Notes under the pieces: model-generated
The model's input: the letters and a program-made list of their open reading frames with translations, nothing else
Told to the model about the DNA's origin: nothing
Databases searched by the model: none
Translations under genes and position numbers: made by a program
Source of the DNA: Alteromonadales bacterium alter-6D02
GTDB lineage: Bacteria > Pseudomonadota > Gammaproteobacteria > Enterobacterales > Psychrobiaceae
Direction: 5' to 3'
Assembly: GCA_002835545.1 (NCBI GenBank)
Contig: PIZK01000002.1
Coordinates: forward strand, 1 to 64,000
Length of the DNA: 64,000 nt
Shown: positions 54,434-62,732 of the stretch, one piece after another
Layout of the letters: every line of letters starts with the position of its first letter
How positions within the stretch are numbered: position 1 is the first letter of the stretch

Positions 54434-56854
54434 ATGACAAACTCTCTATCACGTTGGGTGAATATTTTACGTTGGCCAGTTCGCTTCTTAGTTCGTAGCA
54501 AGCTCGTACCGAAAGATCCCTGCGCCGAGCTTAATATTGATCGTCACAAGCCCATTGTCTATGTGCTTAAAACGGAGTCATTAACAGACTTGGTGGCATT
54601 AGAGAGAATTTGTAAGTCATTAAAGCTACCTTTACCTACTCAGCCACTACAACTTGGTGAACGAAAGATCCCTCGTTATTTTTGTGTGCAGGGTCGGGTG
54701 CCTGTTTTTGGCAAAAATAATGATGCCAATAAATTTATTAATCGCTTTAGTGAACTGATAAATTTCCTACGTCAACCAGAACAGCAAGATGTTCAGATTG
54801 TACCTGTAGCCTTGTTTTGGGGGCGTAAGCCAGGGCGGGAAGACGATACTGTCAAAGCTGCCGTGATTGCTGATGAACAAGCTTCTTGGCTCAGAAAGAT
54901 AATGATGGTGTTGTTTCTTGGCCGAGACAACTTTGTTCGCTTTAGTCAACCAATCTCGATGGTCGAGTTAATTGCTTCTCGTAGTAGTGATGAGCGTATT
55001 GCTCACAAGCTATCACGTCTTGCACGTTTTCATTTTCACCGGCAGGCCCAAACAATGCTAGGGCCAAAGCTGCTATATAGAAACTCACTTGATCAACGTT
55101 TGATGAAGTCGCCAGCGTTACAAGTTGCGATGCAAGAATATGCGCAGCAAAAAAATCTATCAGATGATCAAGTTAAAGCAGAAGTGTCTAAATTAGTTGA
55201 CGAAATAGCCGCTAACTACTCTGAGCGCTTGCTTCGTATTGGCGATCGTGTTCTGACTTGGTTGTGGAATAAGCTCTATAAAGGCATCAATATCAGTAAT
55301 GCGGAGCGTGTTCGTCAACTCGCTCAAGACGGAGAAGAAATAATCTTTGTGCCTTGTCATCGTAGTCACATGGATTACCTATTGCTAAGTTATGTTATTT
55401 ACCGACAGGGTATGGTGCCACCACACATTGCTGCGGGAATTAATTTAAGCTTCTGGCCTGCGGGACCAATCTTCCGCCGCGGCGGTGCTTTTTTTATGCG
55501 TCGAACGTTTAAAGGCAATAAATTATACGCTGCAGTGTTTAGGGAGTACTTGCACCAACTTTTTAATAATGGCTATTCGGTAAAGTATTTCACTGAAGGG
55601 GGTCGCTCTCGTACAGGTCGTTTACTGTCTCCTAAGACAGGCATGATTGCGATGACGGTACAAGGTGCATTGCGCGGCATCGAACGCCCAATTACTTTGG
55701 TACCCGTTTATTTAGGTTATGACCATGTCATGGAAGTGGGTACTTACCATAGTGAATTGAAAGGAAAGTCGAAAGAGAAAGAGTCAGTGGGGCAAGTGGT
55801 AAAAACATTGCGTAAACTGAAAAACTTCGGCCGTGGTTATGTGAATTTTGGTCAGCCTATTTCGCTCAATAAACACCTCGATAATGAAGTACCTCAATGG
55901 CATGAGTCTATTAATCCAATGGAGCAACAAAAGCCGTCATGGTTAACTCCAACGGTTAATAGTCTGGCTAATAAAGTGATGGTTAATATCAATAATGCTG
56001 CGGCAGTTACGGCTATTACTCTCTCGGCTCTAGTGGTATTAGGTGTTGAACGTCGTGTTATTGCTAAGTCGACATTAGAAGCCCAGCTAGACCTTTACCT
56101 CAAACTTTTACGTCAAGCGCGTTACTCTGCTGACATTACTATTCCTGAGTTAAGTGGTAAAGAGCTACTGGCTCATGCGATAGAGTTAAAGAAGTTTACC
56201 GTCAGTGAGGATGATTTAGGGCAAGTGATTAGCCTTGATATTTCTAGTGCAGTGACCATGACTTATTATCGTAATAATATCTTGCACCTGTTTGCATTGC
56301 CGTCATTAATCGCGGCCTCGTTTGTTTATCACGGGGTTAAAACAAGAGAGCAACTTGATAATGTGATTGAGCAATTATATCCATTATTGAAGAATGAATT
56401 ATTTATCGGTCTTTCTCAGCAAGAATTAGCGACTTATGTTGATGATATCTTACTATCATTAACGGCATTAGAATTGATCAGCGATAGTGATGGGCAATAC
56501 ACCATTATGACAGCTCATAAGCCGCAATTAATGATCCTTGCTCAACATATACAAGAAACATTAGAACGTTATGCGATTGTATTGAAAATTATGCAGAAGA
56601 AGCCTCATATTGAGCGTAGTGCTCTGAATAATGACAGTCACGCCTTAGCGAAACGTTTATCGAATATTCATGGTATAAACGCCCCTGAGTTCTTTGATAA
56701 GCAGGTGCTTTCAAGTTTCATTTCGGAATTAAAGGAGCAAGGCTATATTGACCATGATGATAGCCACTTACCGAAAGTGGACCAGTTGGTGGAAACAGTT
56801 AGTGGGTTATTATTACCAAATGTATTGGCAACAATTAAAGTGAGCCTGAATTAA
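54434..56854 (+). CDS. plsB: Glycerol-3-phosphate 1-O-acyltransferase
   Basis: This 806-residue membrane-associated enzyme puts the first acyl chain on sn-glycerol-3-phosphate in phospholipid synthesis. The acyltransferase HX4D motif is His309-Asp314 in PCHRSHMDYLL. FIRR-like PAGPIFRRGGAFFMRRTF, YFTEGGRSRTGRLL and PITLVPVYLGYDH are the other PlsB blocks. Length equals E. coli PlsB (807). I prefer ATG 54434 to a TTG five codons upstream. It is divergent from lexA across 277 bp and has no same-strand partner. Confidence 0.96.
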   Translation: MTNSLSRWVNILRWPVRFLVRSKLVPKDPCAELNIDRHKPIVYVLKTESLTDLVALERICKSLKLPLPTQPLQLGERKIPRYFCVQGRVPVFGKNNDANKFINRFSELINFLRQPEQQDVQIVPVALFWGRKPGREDDTVKAAVIADEQASWLRKIMMVLFLGRDNFVRFSQPISMVELIASRSSDERIAHKLSRLARFHFHRQAQTMLGPKLLYRNSLDQRLMKSPALQVAMQEYAQQKNLSDDQVKAEVSKLVDEIAANYSERLLRIGDRVLTWLWNKLYKGINISNAERVRQLAQDGEEIIFVPCHRSHMDYLLLSYVIYRQGMVPPHIAAGINLSFWPAGPIFRRGGAFFMRRTFKGNKLYAAVFREYLHQLFNNGYSVKYFTEGGRSRTGRLLSPKTGMIAMTVQGALRGIERPITLVPVYLGYDHVMEVGTYHSELKGKSKEKESVGQVVKTLRKLKNFGRGYVNFGQPISLNKHLDNEVPQWHESINPMEQQKPSWLTPTVNSLANKVMVNINNAAAVTAITLSALVVLGVERRVIAKSTLEAQLDLYLKLLRQARYSADITIPELSGKELLAHAIELKKFTVSEDDLGQVISLDISSAVTMTYYRNNILHLFALPSLIAASFVYHGVKTREQLDNVIEQLYPLLKNELFIGLSQQELATYVDDILLSLTALELISDSDGQYTIMTAHKPQLMILAQHIQETLERYAIVLKIMQKKPHIERSALNNDSHALAKRLSNIHGINAPEFFDKQVLSSFISELKEQGYIDHDDSHLPKVDQLVETVSGLLLPNVLATIKVSLN

Positions 56855-56920
56855 CCGAGTTAATACGGCTTACTTAACACCTTGACGTGGAGGATGCCGT
56901 ACTATTCTTACTACTATTTA

Positions 56921-57787
56921 TTATGCCAATAATAAATAGTGAGCAATGATACCGATAAATAAAACAGTGCCAATCCGATTGTTTTGAATGAAAGCTTGAA
57001 AGCATTTATCGCGCTCACGTGTTTTAGCTTGTTGGTATTGATGAATGAATAAACCAATACAAAGTGTCATAGCGAGATAAAACGGCCAGGTTAATGCCGC
57101 TAAACTCGCTACTTTCAACAGGCAAAGTACCGTAATTAACTGCAATAAAGCAATCGCCACTAAATCGTAACGGCCAAATAGTATGGCCGTTGATTTAACA
57201 CCAATCTTAATGTCATCTTCACGGTCAACCATTGCGTAATAGGTATCATAAGCCACAGTCCATGCTAAATTAGCGGCAAATAACCACCAACAAATTGTTG
57301 GGAGGTCGTTACTTTGGGCAGCAAAAGCCATCGGAATAGACCAGCCAAATGCGGCCCCTAATACTACTTGTGGTAAGTGAGTGTAGCGTTTCATAAACGG
57401 ATATGTCGCCGCCAACGCAACGGCAACGAATGATAGGCCGATGGTTAATGAGTTCATGGTTAATACTAACAAGAAGGCGATGGTAAGTAATATGAAAAAT
57501 AGTTGCAGCGCTTGCTTACTTGTAACAACTCCTGTGGCCAAAGGGCGCTGAGATGTGCGCTCGACATGACCATCAACTTTACGATCGGCATAATCATTAA
57601 TCACGCAACCTGCTGAACGCATTAAGAAGACGCCTAAGGTAAATACAATTAAAACGGGCCAATCAGGCATACCATCAGCGGCTAACCAGAGGGCCCAATA
57701 CGTCGGCCATAATAATAGCAGTGTGCCTATCGGTTTCTCTATCCGCATTAATTGACTAAAACCATTGAGCTCTGATTGAGTAAACAT
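56921..57787 (-). CDS. ubiA: 4-hydroxybenzoate octaprenyltransferase
   Basis: The 288-residue polytopic membrane enzyme joins a polyprenyl chain to 4-hydroxybenzoate in ubiquinone synthesis. Two Asp-rich magnesium motifs are seen: [12 protein letters not shown] near residue 64 and [13 protein letters not shown] near residue 185. [19 protein letters not shown] is the UbiA N-terminal block. About eight to nine spans. It starts eight bases after the ubiC stop, so the two genes form an operon in pathway order. Confidence 0.96.
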   Translation of the reverse strand: MFTQSELNGFSQLMRIEKPIGTLLLLWPTYWALWLAADGMPDWPVLIVFTLGVFLMRSAGCVINDYADRKVDGHVERTSQRPLATGVVTSKQALQLFFILLTIAFLLVLTMNSLTIGLSFVAVALAATYPFMKRYTHLPQVVLGAAFGWSIPMAFAAQSNDLPTICWWLFAANLAWTVAYDTYYAMVDREDDIKIGVKSTAILFGRYDLVAIALLQLITVLCLLKVASLAALTWPFYLAMTLCIGLFIHQYQQAKTRERDKCFQAFIQNNRIGTVLFIGIIAHYLLLA

Positions 57788-57795
57788 AATCGACC

Positions 57796-58389
57796 TTATT
57801 TATATGCTGTCGCGGCAGGTAAAAAATACTCTGCAACCATTAACGGGTGAGTCGCGAGTTTAAAGATTGAGCGCCTTGCCCACAACCGTTTTTGGGTTGG
57901 TTGCCCTAGTTGCTGGCTTAATGTGTGTAATGCTGAGTCAGGGTTAAAATAGGTGGCTTCAATATCACTGCGCGTCATTTCGGGTGATTGGAATAGCACT
58001 GCGCCTAATGATGTGGCACCTAATTTTGCAAGTTGATGGTCAGCGTAAGCTAACGTTTCTTCAGGAATTAATGTTCTAGCATACACTTGAGGAACACCGT
58101 CACATATTAAAATAACTTCACGGCTATGCATGTTAGTATCAGTAGCAAAAAATGATTGTTCGTGCGGGGCTAGTTTGGCGATTCCTTCTCGCAAGACTTG
58201 TACCTGAAATCGCGTTGTATCTTCGCTTAATCTTGCGGTTAACGAAGACTTATCGAATAGCCATTCATGTAATTTCGGGTTTAAATGAGCTGTTTGCGCC
58301 ATTGAGGCGGTATACCATGTGTTATTACACCCACTAGGAAAAGGGAGAGTGAGAGACGATGAGTTGATCACGGGGCTAATAGTTTTCAC
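57796..58389 (-). CDS. ubiC: Chorismate lyase
   Basis: The 197-residue protein releases pyruvate from chorismate to give 4-hydroxybenzoate, the substrate of UbiA encoded next. UbiC blocks include [22 protein letters not shown] (Arg of the active site), [21 protein letters not shown] and [20 protein letters not shown]. It is about 30 residues longer than the E. coli enzyme at the N-terminus. The start given is GTG; a second GTG six codons later is possible. The upstream neighbour fliL-like gene is divergent. Confidence 0.93.
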   Translation of the reverse strand: MKTISPVINSSSLTLPFPSGCNNTWYTASMAQTAHLNPKLHEWLFDKSSLTARLSEDTTRFQVQVLREGIAKLAPHEQSFFATDTNMHSREVILICDGVPQVYARTLIPEETLAYADHQLAKLGATSLGAVLFQSPEMTRSDIEATYFNPDSALHTLSQQLGQPTQKRLWARRSIFKLATHPLMVAEYFLPAATAYK

Positions 58390-58550
58390 GAGCTTAACAG
58401 TTGAAAAAATGACGAACTATTATGCTTGAGCAGCGTCTAAAAATCATGTCATTTCAGGGAAATAATTGCTAAAAACCTCAGTTCGATTTAACATTAAGCA
58501 AACTTTTACTAAAGAAATTAAGTGTAATTGCTGTTTGGAGAGTAATTAAT

Positions 58551-58970
58551 ATGCGTAAGCTGACCAACATGCTGGTGCTCATCATGCTATTAGGTTGTGG
58601 TTTGAGTAGCAGTTTTCATGCACAGGCTGAAGATGGTGCACCAAAAGATTATGCGTATTTTGGCTTTGAGCCAGACATAATAACTAACTACATTAGCAAA
58701 CAAAGCAAGAAGATTGGCTATGTACGTATTACCATGGAGATTATGGTGGCGAGCCCTGATCATATTGCGATCATTGAGCATCACGCTCCGTTGCTTAGAG
58801 CGGCGGTTGTTGAAGTCTTAGGTGAGCAAGATGAGCTAAAAGTTAAATCTCCAACGGGTAAATCAGAGATTCGAGAACTTTGTTTTGAAACGATTAACCG
58901 TTTACTCAAAGAAGAGACAGGGCAAGAGCTAGCGGTAAGCCTGCTATTTACTAAGTATATTTATCATTAG
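58551..58970 (+). CDS. FliL-family exported protein
   Basis: This 139-residue protein has a signal peptide (residues about 1-27; LLGCGLSSSFHAQA-E) and a FliL-like domain (about 37-139). The pattern PDIITNYISK...IGYVRITMEIMV, HHAPLLRAAVVEVL and IRELCFETINRLL is typical. FliL normally sits at the flagellar motor with a membrane span. This copy may be cleaved or a lipoprotein-like variant (Cys16 lies in LLGC), and no flagellar gene is near. GGAGAG precedes the ATG. Similar stand-alone fliL genes occur beside ubiC in Shewanella-like genomes. Role unknown. Confidence 0.85.
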   Translation: MRKLTNMLVLIMLLGCGLSSSFHAQAEDGAPKDYAYFGFEPDIITNYISKQSKKIGYVRITMEIMVASPDHIAIIEHHAPLLRAAVVEVLGEQDELKVKSPTGKSEIRELCFETINRLLKEETGQELAVSLLFTKYIYH

Positions 58971-58975
58971 ACTAT

Positions 58976-59815
58976 TCAATGGTTTCGCTGTTTATCGCGA
59001 TCAAACCACGCTTGGATACAGCCAATGAGTAATCCGCCTAAGTGAGCCCCATTAGCTACAGGCACTGAAAAGGCATCCACAAGCCCCAGCACTAGCCATA
59101 ACAACATGAAAACTATATAAGCAGGGGGTAAGCTAAGCCCTGCTTTAGGGTTGAGTCGAGCTGACCACCAGAAATAACCCACCAAAGCATAAACCACCCC
59201 AGATAAACCACCAAATGCTGGTCCAGTCAGATAATACTGAAAGATATTGGGTAAGCTACTTGCTAAGATAAACAATAAAAGTAATTTTCTTGCCGAAAGT
59301 TGTTGTTCAATCTTTCCCCCTAAATACCACCACCACAATAAATTAAACACAATATGCATAATGGAGAAGTGCAATAACGCAGGGGTGAACAAACGCCATA
59401 TTTGTCCCATCCTTTCAAGCTCGAAGTGAGGGAAAAAGCTCAGTCCCTCATAGAGTGTCGGTATACCAAGCATAAATGTGAGATATACAAATACACAAAT
59501 AACGAAAACCGATAAAGTGACAGGTCCGGTATGGCTAATAAAATCAACTAGCAGCGATAGGTTTGCATTTTTGTGGTCCACATCAATTTGTGGGTTAGCA
59601 TTGTGCCAAGAAGCCGCGAGGTACTTTGGGTCATTTGGGTTTGTTATGAACTGTTTAAACTCTATCTCAGCGACTTGTTGTTTTGAGCTGGTATCAACCC
59701 AGATTGATACGGTATCTGGTTCTTGCTGAAGGGTACAGTAGATATCCAGTCCCATCATATAGTCGATATATGCTTGTGCCATACGTGCATTATCTAGATT
59801 ACCCACAAAAAACAT
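58976..59815 (-). CDS. glpG: Rhomboid-family intramembrane serine protease (GlpG)
   Basis: The 279-residue protein has an N-terminal cytoplasmic domain (about 1-75), six membrane spans and the GlpG catalytic dyad: Ser205 in GLSGVVYAL and His258 in NGAHLGG. HFSIMHIVFNLLWWWYLGG is the first-span signature. It cleaves membrane proteins within the bilayer. I start at ATG 59815, with AAGGGG six bases upstream; an ATG 13 codons earlier would overlap the preceding gene and has no homology. It lies 10 bp downstream of a polysaccharide deacetylase gene and is probably co-transcribed. Confidence 0.94.
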   Translation of the reverse strand: MFFVGNLDNARMAQAYIDYMMGLDIYCTLQQEPDTVSIWVDTSSKQQVAEIEFKQFITNPNDPKYLAASWHNANPQIDVDHKNANLSLLVDFISHTGPVTLSVFVICVFVYLTFMLGIPTLYEGLSFFPHFELERMGQIWRLFTPALLHFSIMHIVFNLLWWWYLGGKIEQQLSARKLLLLFILASSLPNIFQYYLTGPAFGGLSGVVYALVGYFWWSARLNPKAGLSLPPAYIVFMLLWLVLGLVDAFSVPVANGAHLGGLLIGCIQAWFDRDKQRNH

Positions 59816-59825
59816 AAGTGACCCC

Positions 59826-60884
59826 TTAGTTTTCGTACCAACTACCATCGGCATTACGGTTTATCCATGGCTGAGAAAACCAATAATATCCGGATTGGGT
59901 TCTACTCTGTGCTGTACAGTTATAACGCGAGCGTCCTGCGGGCAAATCCGTCTCAGAAGTAATGGTGAACGTATTCTCATTTATCCATTGTGGCGCAACA
60001 GCACCACCTAAAATATAGCAGTTTAATGTGGGTTTATATAAATCCTTTGTTTTTACAGTGACGGTCAATTGCGGTCGTTTGGCTAGCTCGCTATCACTGT
60101 GCTGATCTAACTGTGGGTTGGCGTTGACTAACTTGGTAACGGGCATTGCTAGGGACTTTAATTTAACTTTCAATGTTTTTAGGTTGGCATAGCGCCCTGA
60201 AGCGGGAAAGCGGGGTAAAGCACTAAAATCTGAGGTTGCAGCGAGTGCCCCTGAGTGCTGTCCGATACCAACGAAGCCCATTGAAGTAATCAATTGTTGT
60301 AGTTCACTGTTATATTCACCATAAGGGTAAGCTAAGTACTTAAAGTTATGACCCGTATGTTTAATGATTTCAGCTTCAGCCGATTCGATATCTTGTTTAA
60401 TTCTAGCTTGCCATTGTTCAACAGTTTCATCAGTTAATTGCCGATTAAGGTGTAAATGCTCCCAGCTGTGGTTGGCTATTTCAACACCTGAATCGGTCAT
60501 GGCCTTTAATTGTGCCCATGTCAGCATATTAAGATGATTAGCAGAGATCTCTTTTGGTGCGACAAAAACGGTGTAAGGAAATTGAAGTTGCTTTAAAATG
60601 GGGTCCGCATTGATTAGCACATTGGCGTAGCCATCATCAAAGGTGATAGCAACGGTTTTTTCAGCCAGCTTTTTACCGCTTCTTAAGTCATTAATAATCT
60701 TTGATAGGGGCAAAACCTTAAAGTTATTTTCTTTAAGGTAATCCATGTGTTGTTGAAACTGTTGTACGGTTAAACTGGTGGATTCTGGCGTGGTATCGCT
60801 GACATGGTGATATTGTAAAACCACGGCTGCATGAGTACTCATCGCGAATAAGCCAATAATAAAAGCTAAGCTTTTTAACCACAT
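59826..60884 (-). CDS. Exported polysaccharide deacetylase (CE4)
   Basis: The 352-residue protein has a signal peptide (MWLKSLAFIIGLFAMSTHA) and a NodB domain with ITFDDGYANVL (catalytic Asp), NHSWEHLHL (metal-binding histidines) and YLAYPYGEYNSE. A C-terminal Ig-like domain (about 260-350) with paired Cys residues follows. I start at ATG 60884, with GAGG seven bases before; the longer frame has no signal peptide at its front. It would deacetylate peptidoglycan or an exopolysaccharide in the periplasm or outside. It is divergent from dinF with only 27 bp between, and glpG follows. Confidence 0.92.
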   Translation of the reverse strand: MWLKSLAFIIGLFAMSTHAAVVLQYHHVSDTTPESTSLTVQQFQQHMDYLKENNFKVLPLSKIINDLRSGKKLAEKTVAITFDDGYANVLINADPILKQLQFPYTVFVAPKEISANHLNMLTWAQLKAMTDSGVEIANHSWEHLHLNRQLTDETVEQWQARIKQDIESAEAEIIKHTGHNFKYLAYPYGEYNSELQQLITSMGFVGIGQHSGALAATSDFSALPRFPASGRYANLKTLKVKLKSLAMPVTKLVNANPQLDQHSDSELAKRPQLTVTVKTKDLYKPTLNCYILGGAVAPQWINENTFTITSETDLPAGRSRYNCTAQSRTQSGYYWFSQPWINRNADGSWYEN

Positions 60885-60911
60885 AAAATAACCTCGAAGG
60901 AAAATAAGTCC

Positions 60912-62231
60912 GTGAGCATTGTCACCTCCATTGCCAACCAACGCAAGTTATTGCTGTTGGCACTGCCAATGATTTTATCAAACATCACTACGCCTTTACT
61001 AGGCTTGGTTGATACTGCGGTGATTGGCCACTTAGAGCATGCCTATTACTTAGGGGGTATTGCCCTAGGGAGCATGATTATTAGCATTACCTTTTGGCTC
61101 GCTGGCTTTTTACGCATGACTACCACAGGAGTATTGGCTCAAGCCTTTGCCAATGACGATAGTAGCAATGAATTAGCGTGGCGCTTATTTTTCCATTCAA
61201 TTTTTATTGCGATGGCTTTAGCTTTATCACTGCTTATTTTACAGCAACCATTGATTGAAGGTGCTTTGTGGTTAGCAGGTGCTAGCTCACAGGTTAGTCA
61301 CTATGCCGGGGTCTATTTTGATATTCGAATATATTCAGCGCCAGCGGCATTAATTAATATGGTGCTACTCGGCTTTTTTGTTGCTCGCCAACAGGTACGC
61401 TGGGTGGTTTATCAGTTATTTACCATTAACGTTATCAACATTGCTTTGGACCTTTTCTTTGTTGTTGGCTTAGAGTGGGGGGTTGCTGGGGCTGCACTAG
61501 CGTCGGTGATTGCTGACTATTGTGGTTTGGTATTGTTGTGCTGGATTATTTCACCGACTATTAAGCAGCTCGCTTGGCGTCGTTTGGTACAAGTTCAGCC
61601 CGCATTGATTAAACGCTTAGTTGGACTTAATCGTGATATTTTTATTCGATCGCTAGCGTTGCAACTGTGCTTAGCTGCGGTGACAGTGACAGGGGCGAAA
61701 CTTGGCGATGTTACCATTGCCGCGAATGCGATTTTACTTAATATGTTTATGTTTGCTTCCTATGGTTTAGATGGTTTTGCCTATGCCGCAGAGTCATTAG
61801 TTGGGGAAGCTAAAGGCAAAAAAGATAGTCAGCGCTTACAACAAGTCGTATTCTCTTGTGCGGTGTTCTGTGGTGCAATCGGTGGCTGTTTTGCATTAGG
61901 CTTATGGCTTTGGGGAGAGTTATGGATTAATTTCATGACGACAATTGAACCAGTGCAACAGGCAACATTACAGTATCTGCCGTGGATGATCGCTATCTGT
62001 GCCATTGCGTGGCTATCGTTTTTAATGGATGGTGTATTTATTGGTTTAACCAATGGCAAAGCGATGCGAAATACCATGATCATTGCCGCGGCAGTCTTCT
62101 TTGTTGTGCTCTTTTTGAGTCAAAGCGTGTCTCCAAGTTTAAATAACCACGGTTTGTGGCTAGCATTTTTTTGTTTCATGTTAACGCGAGGTGTGAGCTT
62201 AAGTTGGTGTTATCGTGAAATCAATCACTAA
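60912..62231 (+). CDS. dinF: MATE-family transporter (DinF type)
   Basis: The 439-residue protein has 12 predicted spans of the DinF branch of MATE transporters. LALPMILSNITTPLLGLVDTAVIGHL and FLRMTTTGVLAQAFAN are characteristic blocks. Start is GTG, with AAGGA about ten bases upstream. DinF-type proteins are linked to export of oxidants or drugs. In E. coli dinF follows lexA and is SOS-induced; here it lies 7 kb away, and I see no CTG-N10-CAG box in the short upstream gap. Confidence 0.92.
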   Translation: MSIVTSIANQRKLLLLALPMILSNITTPLLGLVDTAVIGHLEHAYYLGGIALGSMIISITFWLAGFLRMTTTGVLAQAFANDDSSNELAWRLFFHSIFIAMALALSLLILQQPLIEGALWLAGASSQVSHYAGVYFDIRIYSAPAALINMVLLGFFVARQQVRWVVYQLFTINVINIALDLFFVVGLEWGVAGAALASVIADYCGLVLLCWIISPTIKQLAWRRLVQVQPALIKRLVGLNRDIFIRSLALQLCLAAVTVTGAKLGDVTIAANAILLNMFMFASYGLDGFAYAAESLVGEAKGKKDSQRLQQVVFSCAVFCGAIGGCFALGLWLWGELWINFMTTIEPVQQATLQYLPWMIAICAIAWLSFLMDGVFIGLTNGKAMRNTMIIAAAVFFVVLFLSQSVSPSLNNHGLWLAFFCFMLTRGVSLSWCYREINH

Positions 62232-62308
62232 GGTGTTGTTTTTTTGTTTCTTTTCTATAGGCTTTACCTTGTCAAGATTGACATGGACTTTATAAGGATA
62301 TTTTTGTA

Positions 62309-62599
62309 ATGACTATTACACTGGTAACATTTTTTCTTCTGTACATCATTTATAGTGTTAAAGATGCTGACTTTATTGCTCGTGAGTTCCAATCTTGGCT
62401 GGCGTTGTTGAAGCATTGCTTTAGGGAGTCTGCGCTTTTACTTGGAGGAGCAACAGCAGTGGGCCTATGTGATTTATTGATCACTGCAGAAGATGACCTC
62501 ATATTCTATGCGCTATTTGGCGCTGCGATGGCTGCCGTTTATAGCATGTCTCTGATTGCAAAATTTAGCCTGCAACGATACCAACTACAAACGCAATAA
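62309..62599 (+). CDS. Small two-to-three-span membrane protein
   Basis: This 96-residue protein has hydrophobic segments at about residues 2-14, 42-57 and 65-85, so it should be an inner-membrane protein. I do not recognise a family. AAGGA lies about ten bases before the ATG. It follows dinF by 77 bp on the same strand and could be co-transcribed. A strong inverted repeat lies after it. Confidence 0.65.
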   Translation: MTITLVTFFLLYIIYSVKDADFIAREFQSWLALLKHCFRESALLLGGATAVGLCDLLITAEDDLIFYALFGAAMAAVYSMSLIAKFSLQRYQLQTQ

Positions 62600-62627
62600 C
62601 CCTTTTCTAAATCGGTCAAAGTACGCA

Positions 62628-62656
62628 AAGTGCGACATAGTGTCGCACTTCCTTGT
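62628..62656 (+). terminator. Perfect inverted repeat, possible terminator
   Basis: AAGTGCGACA (62628-62637) and TGTCGCACTT (62641-62650) form a perfect 10-bp stem with a TAG loop. The following CCTTGTTTTC has only a weak T-run, so termination may be partial or the site may bind a protein. Confidence 0.6.
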
Positions 62657-62732
62657 TTTCGCTTTATTTTAGCCCTTTACGCCCTACACTATCCTTAAGT
62701 TATTTTTTATATTTATCTAATAGGGATACCCC

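Noticed and set aside
60885-60911. SOS box upstream of dinF, by analogy with E. coli lexA-dinF
   Set aside because: No CTG-N10-CAG pattern is present in the gap or the nearby upstream sequence.
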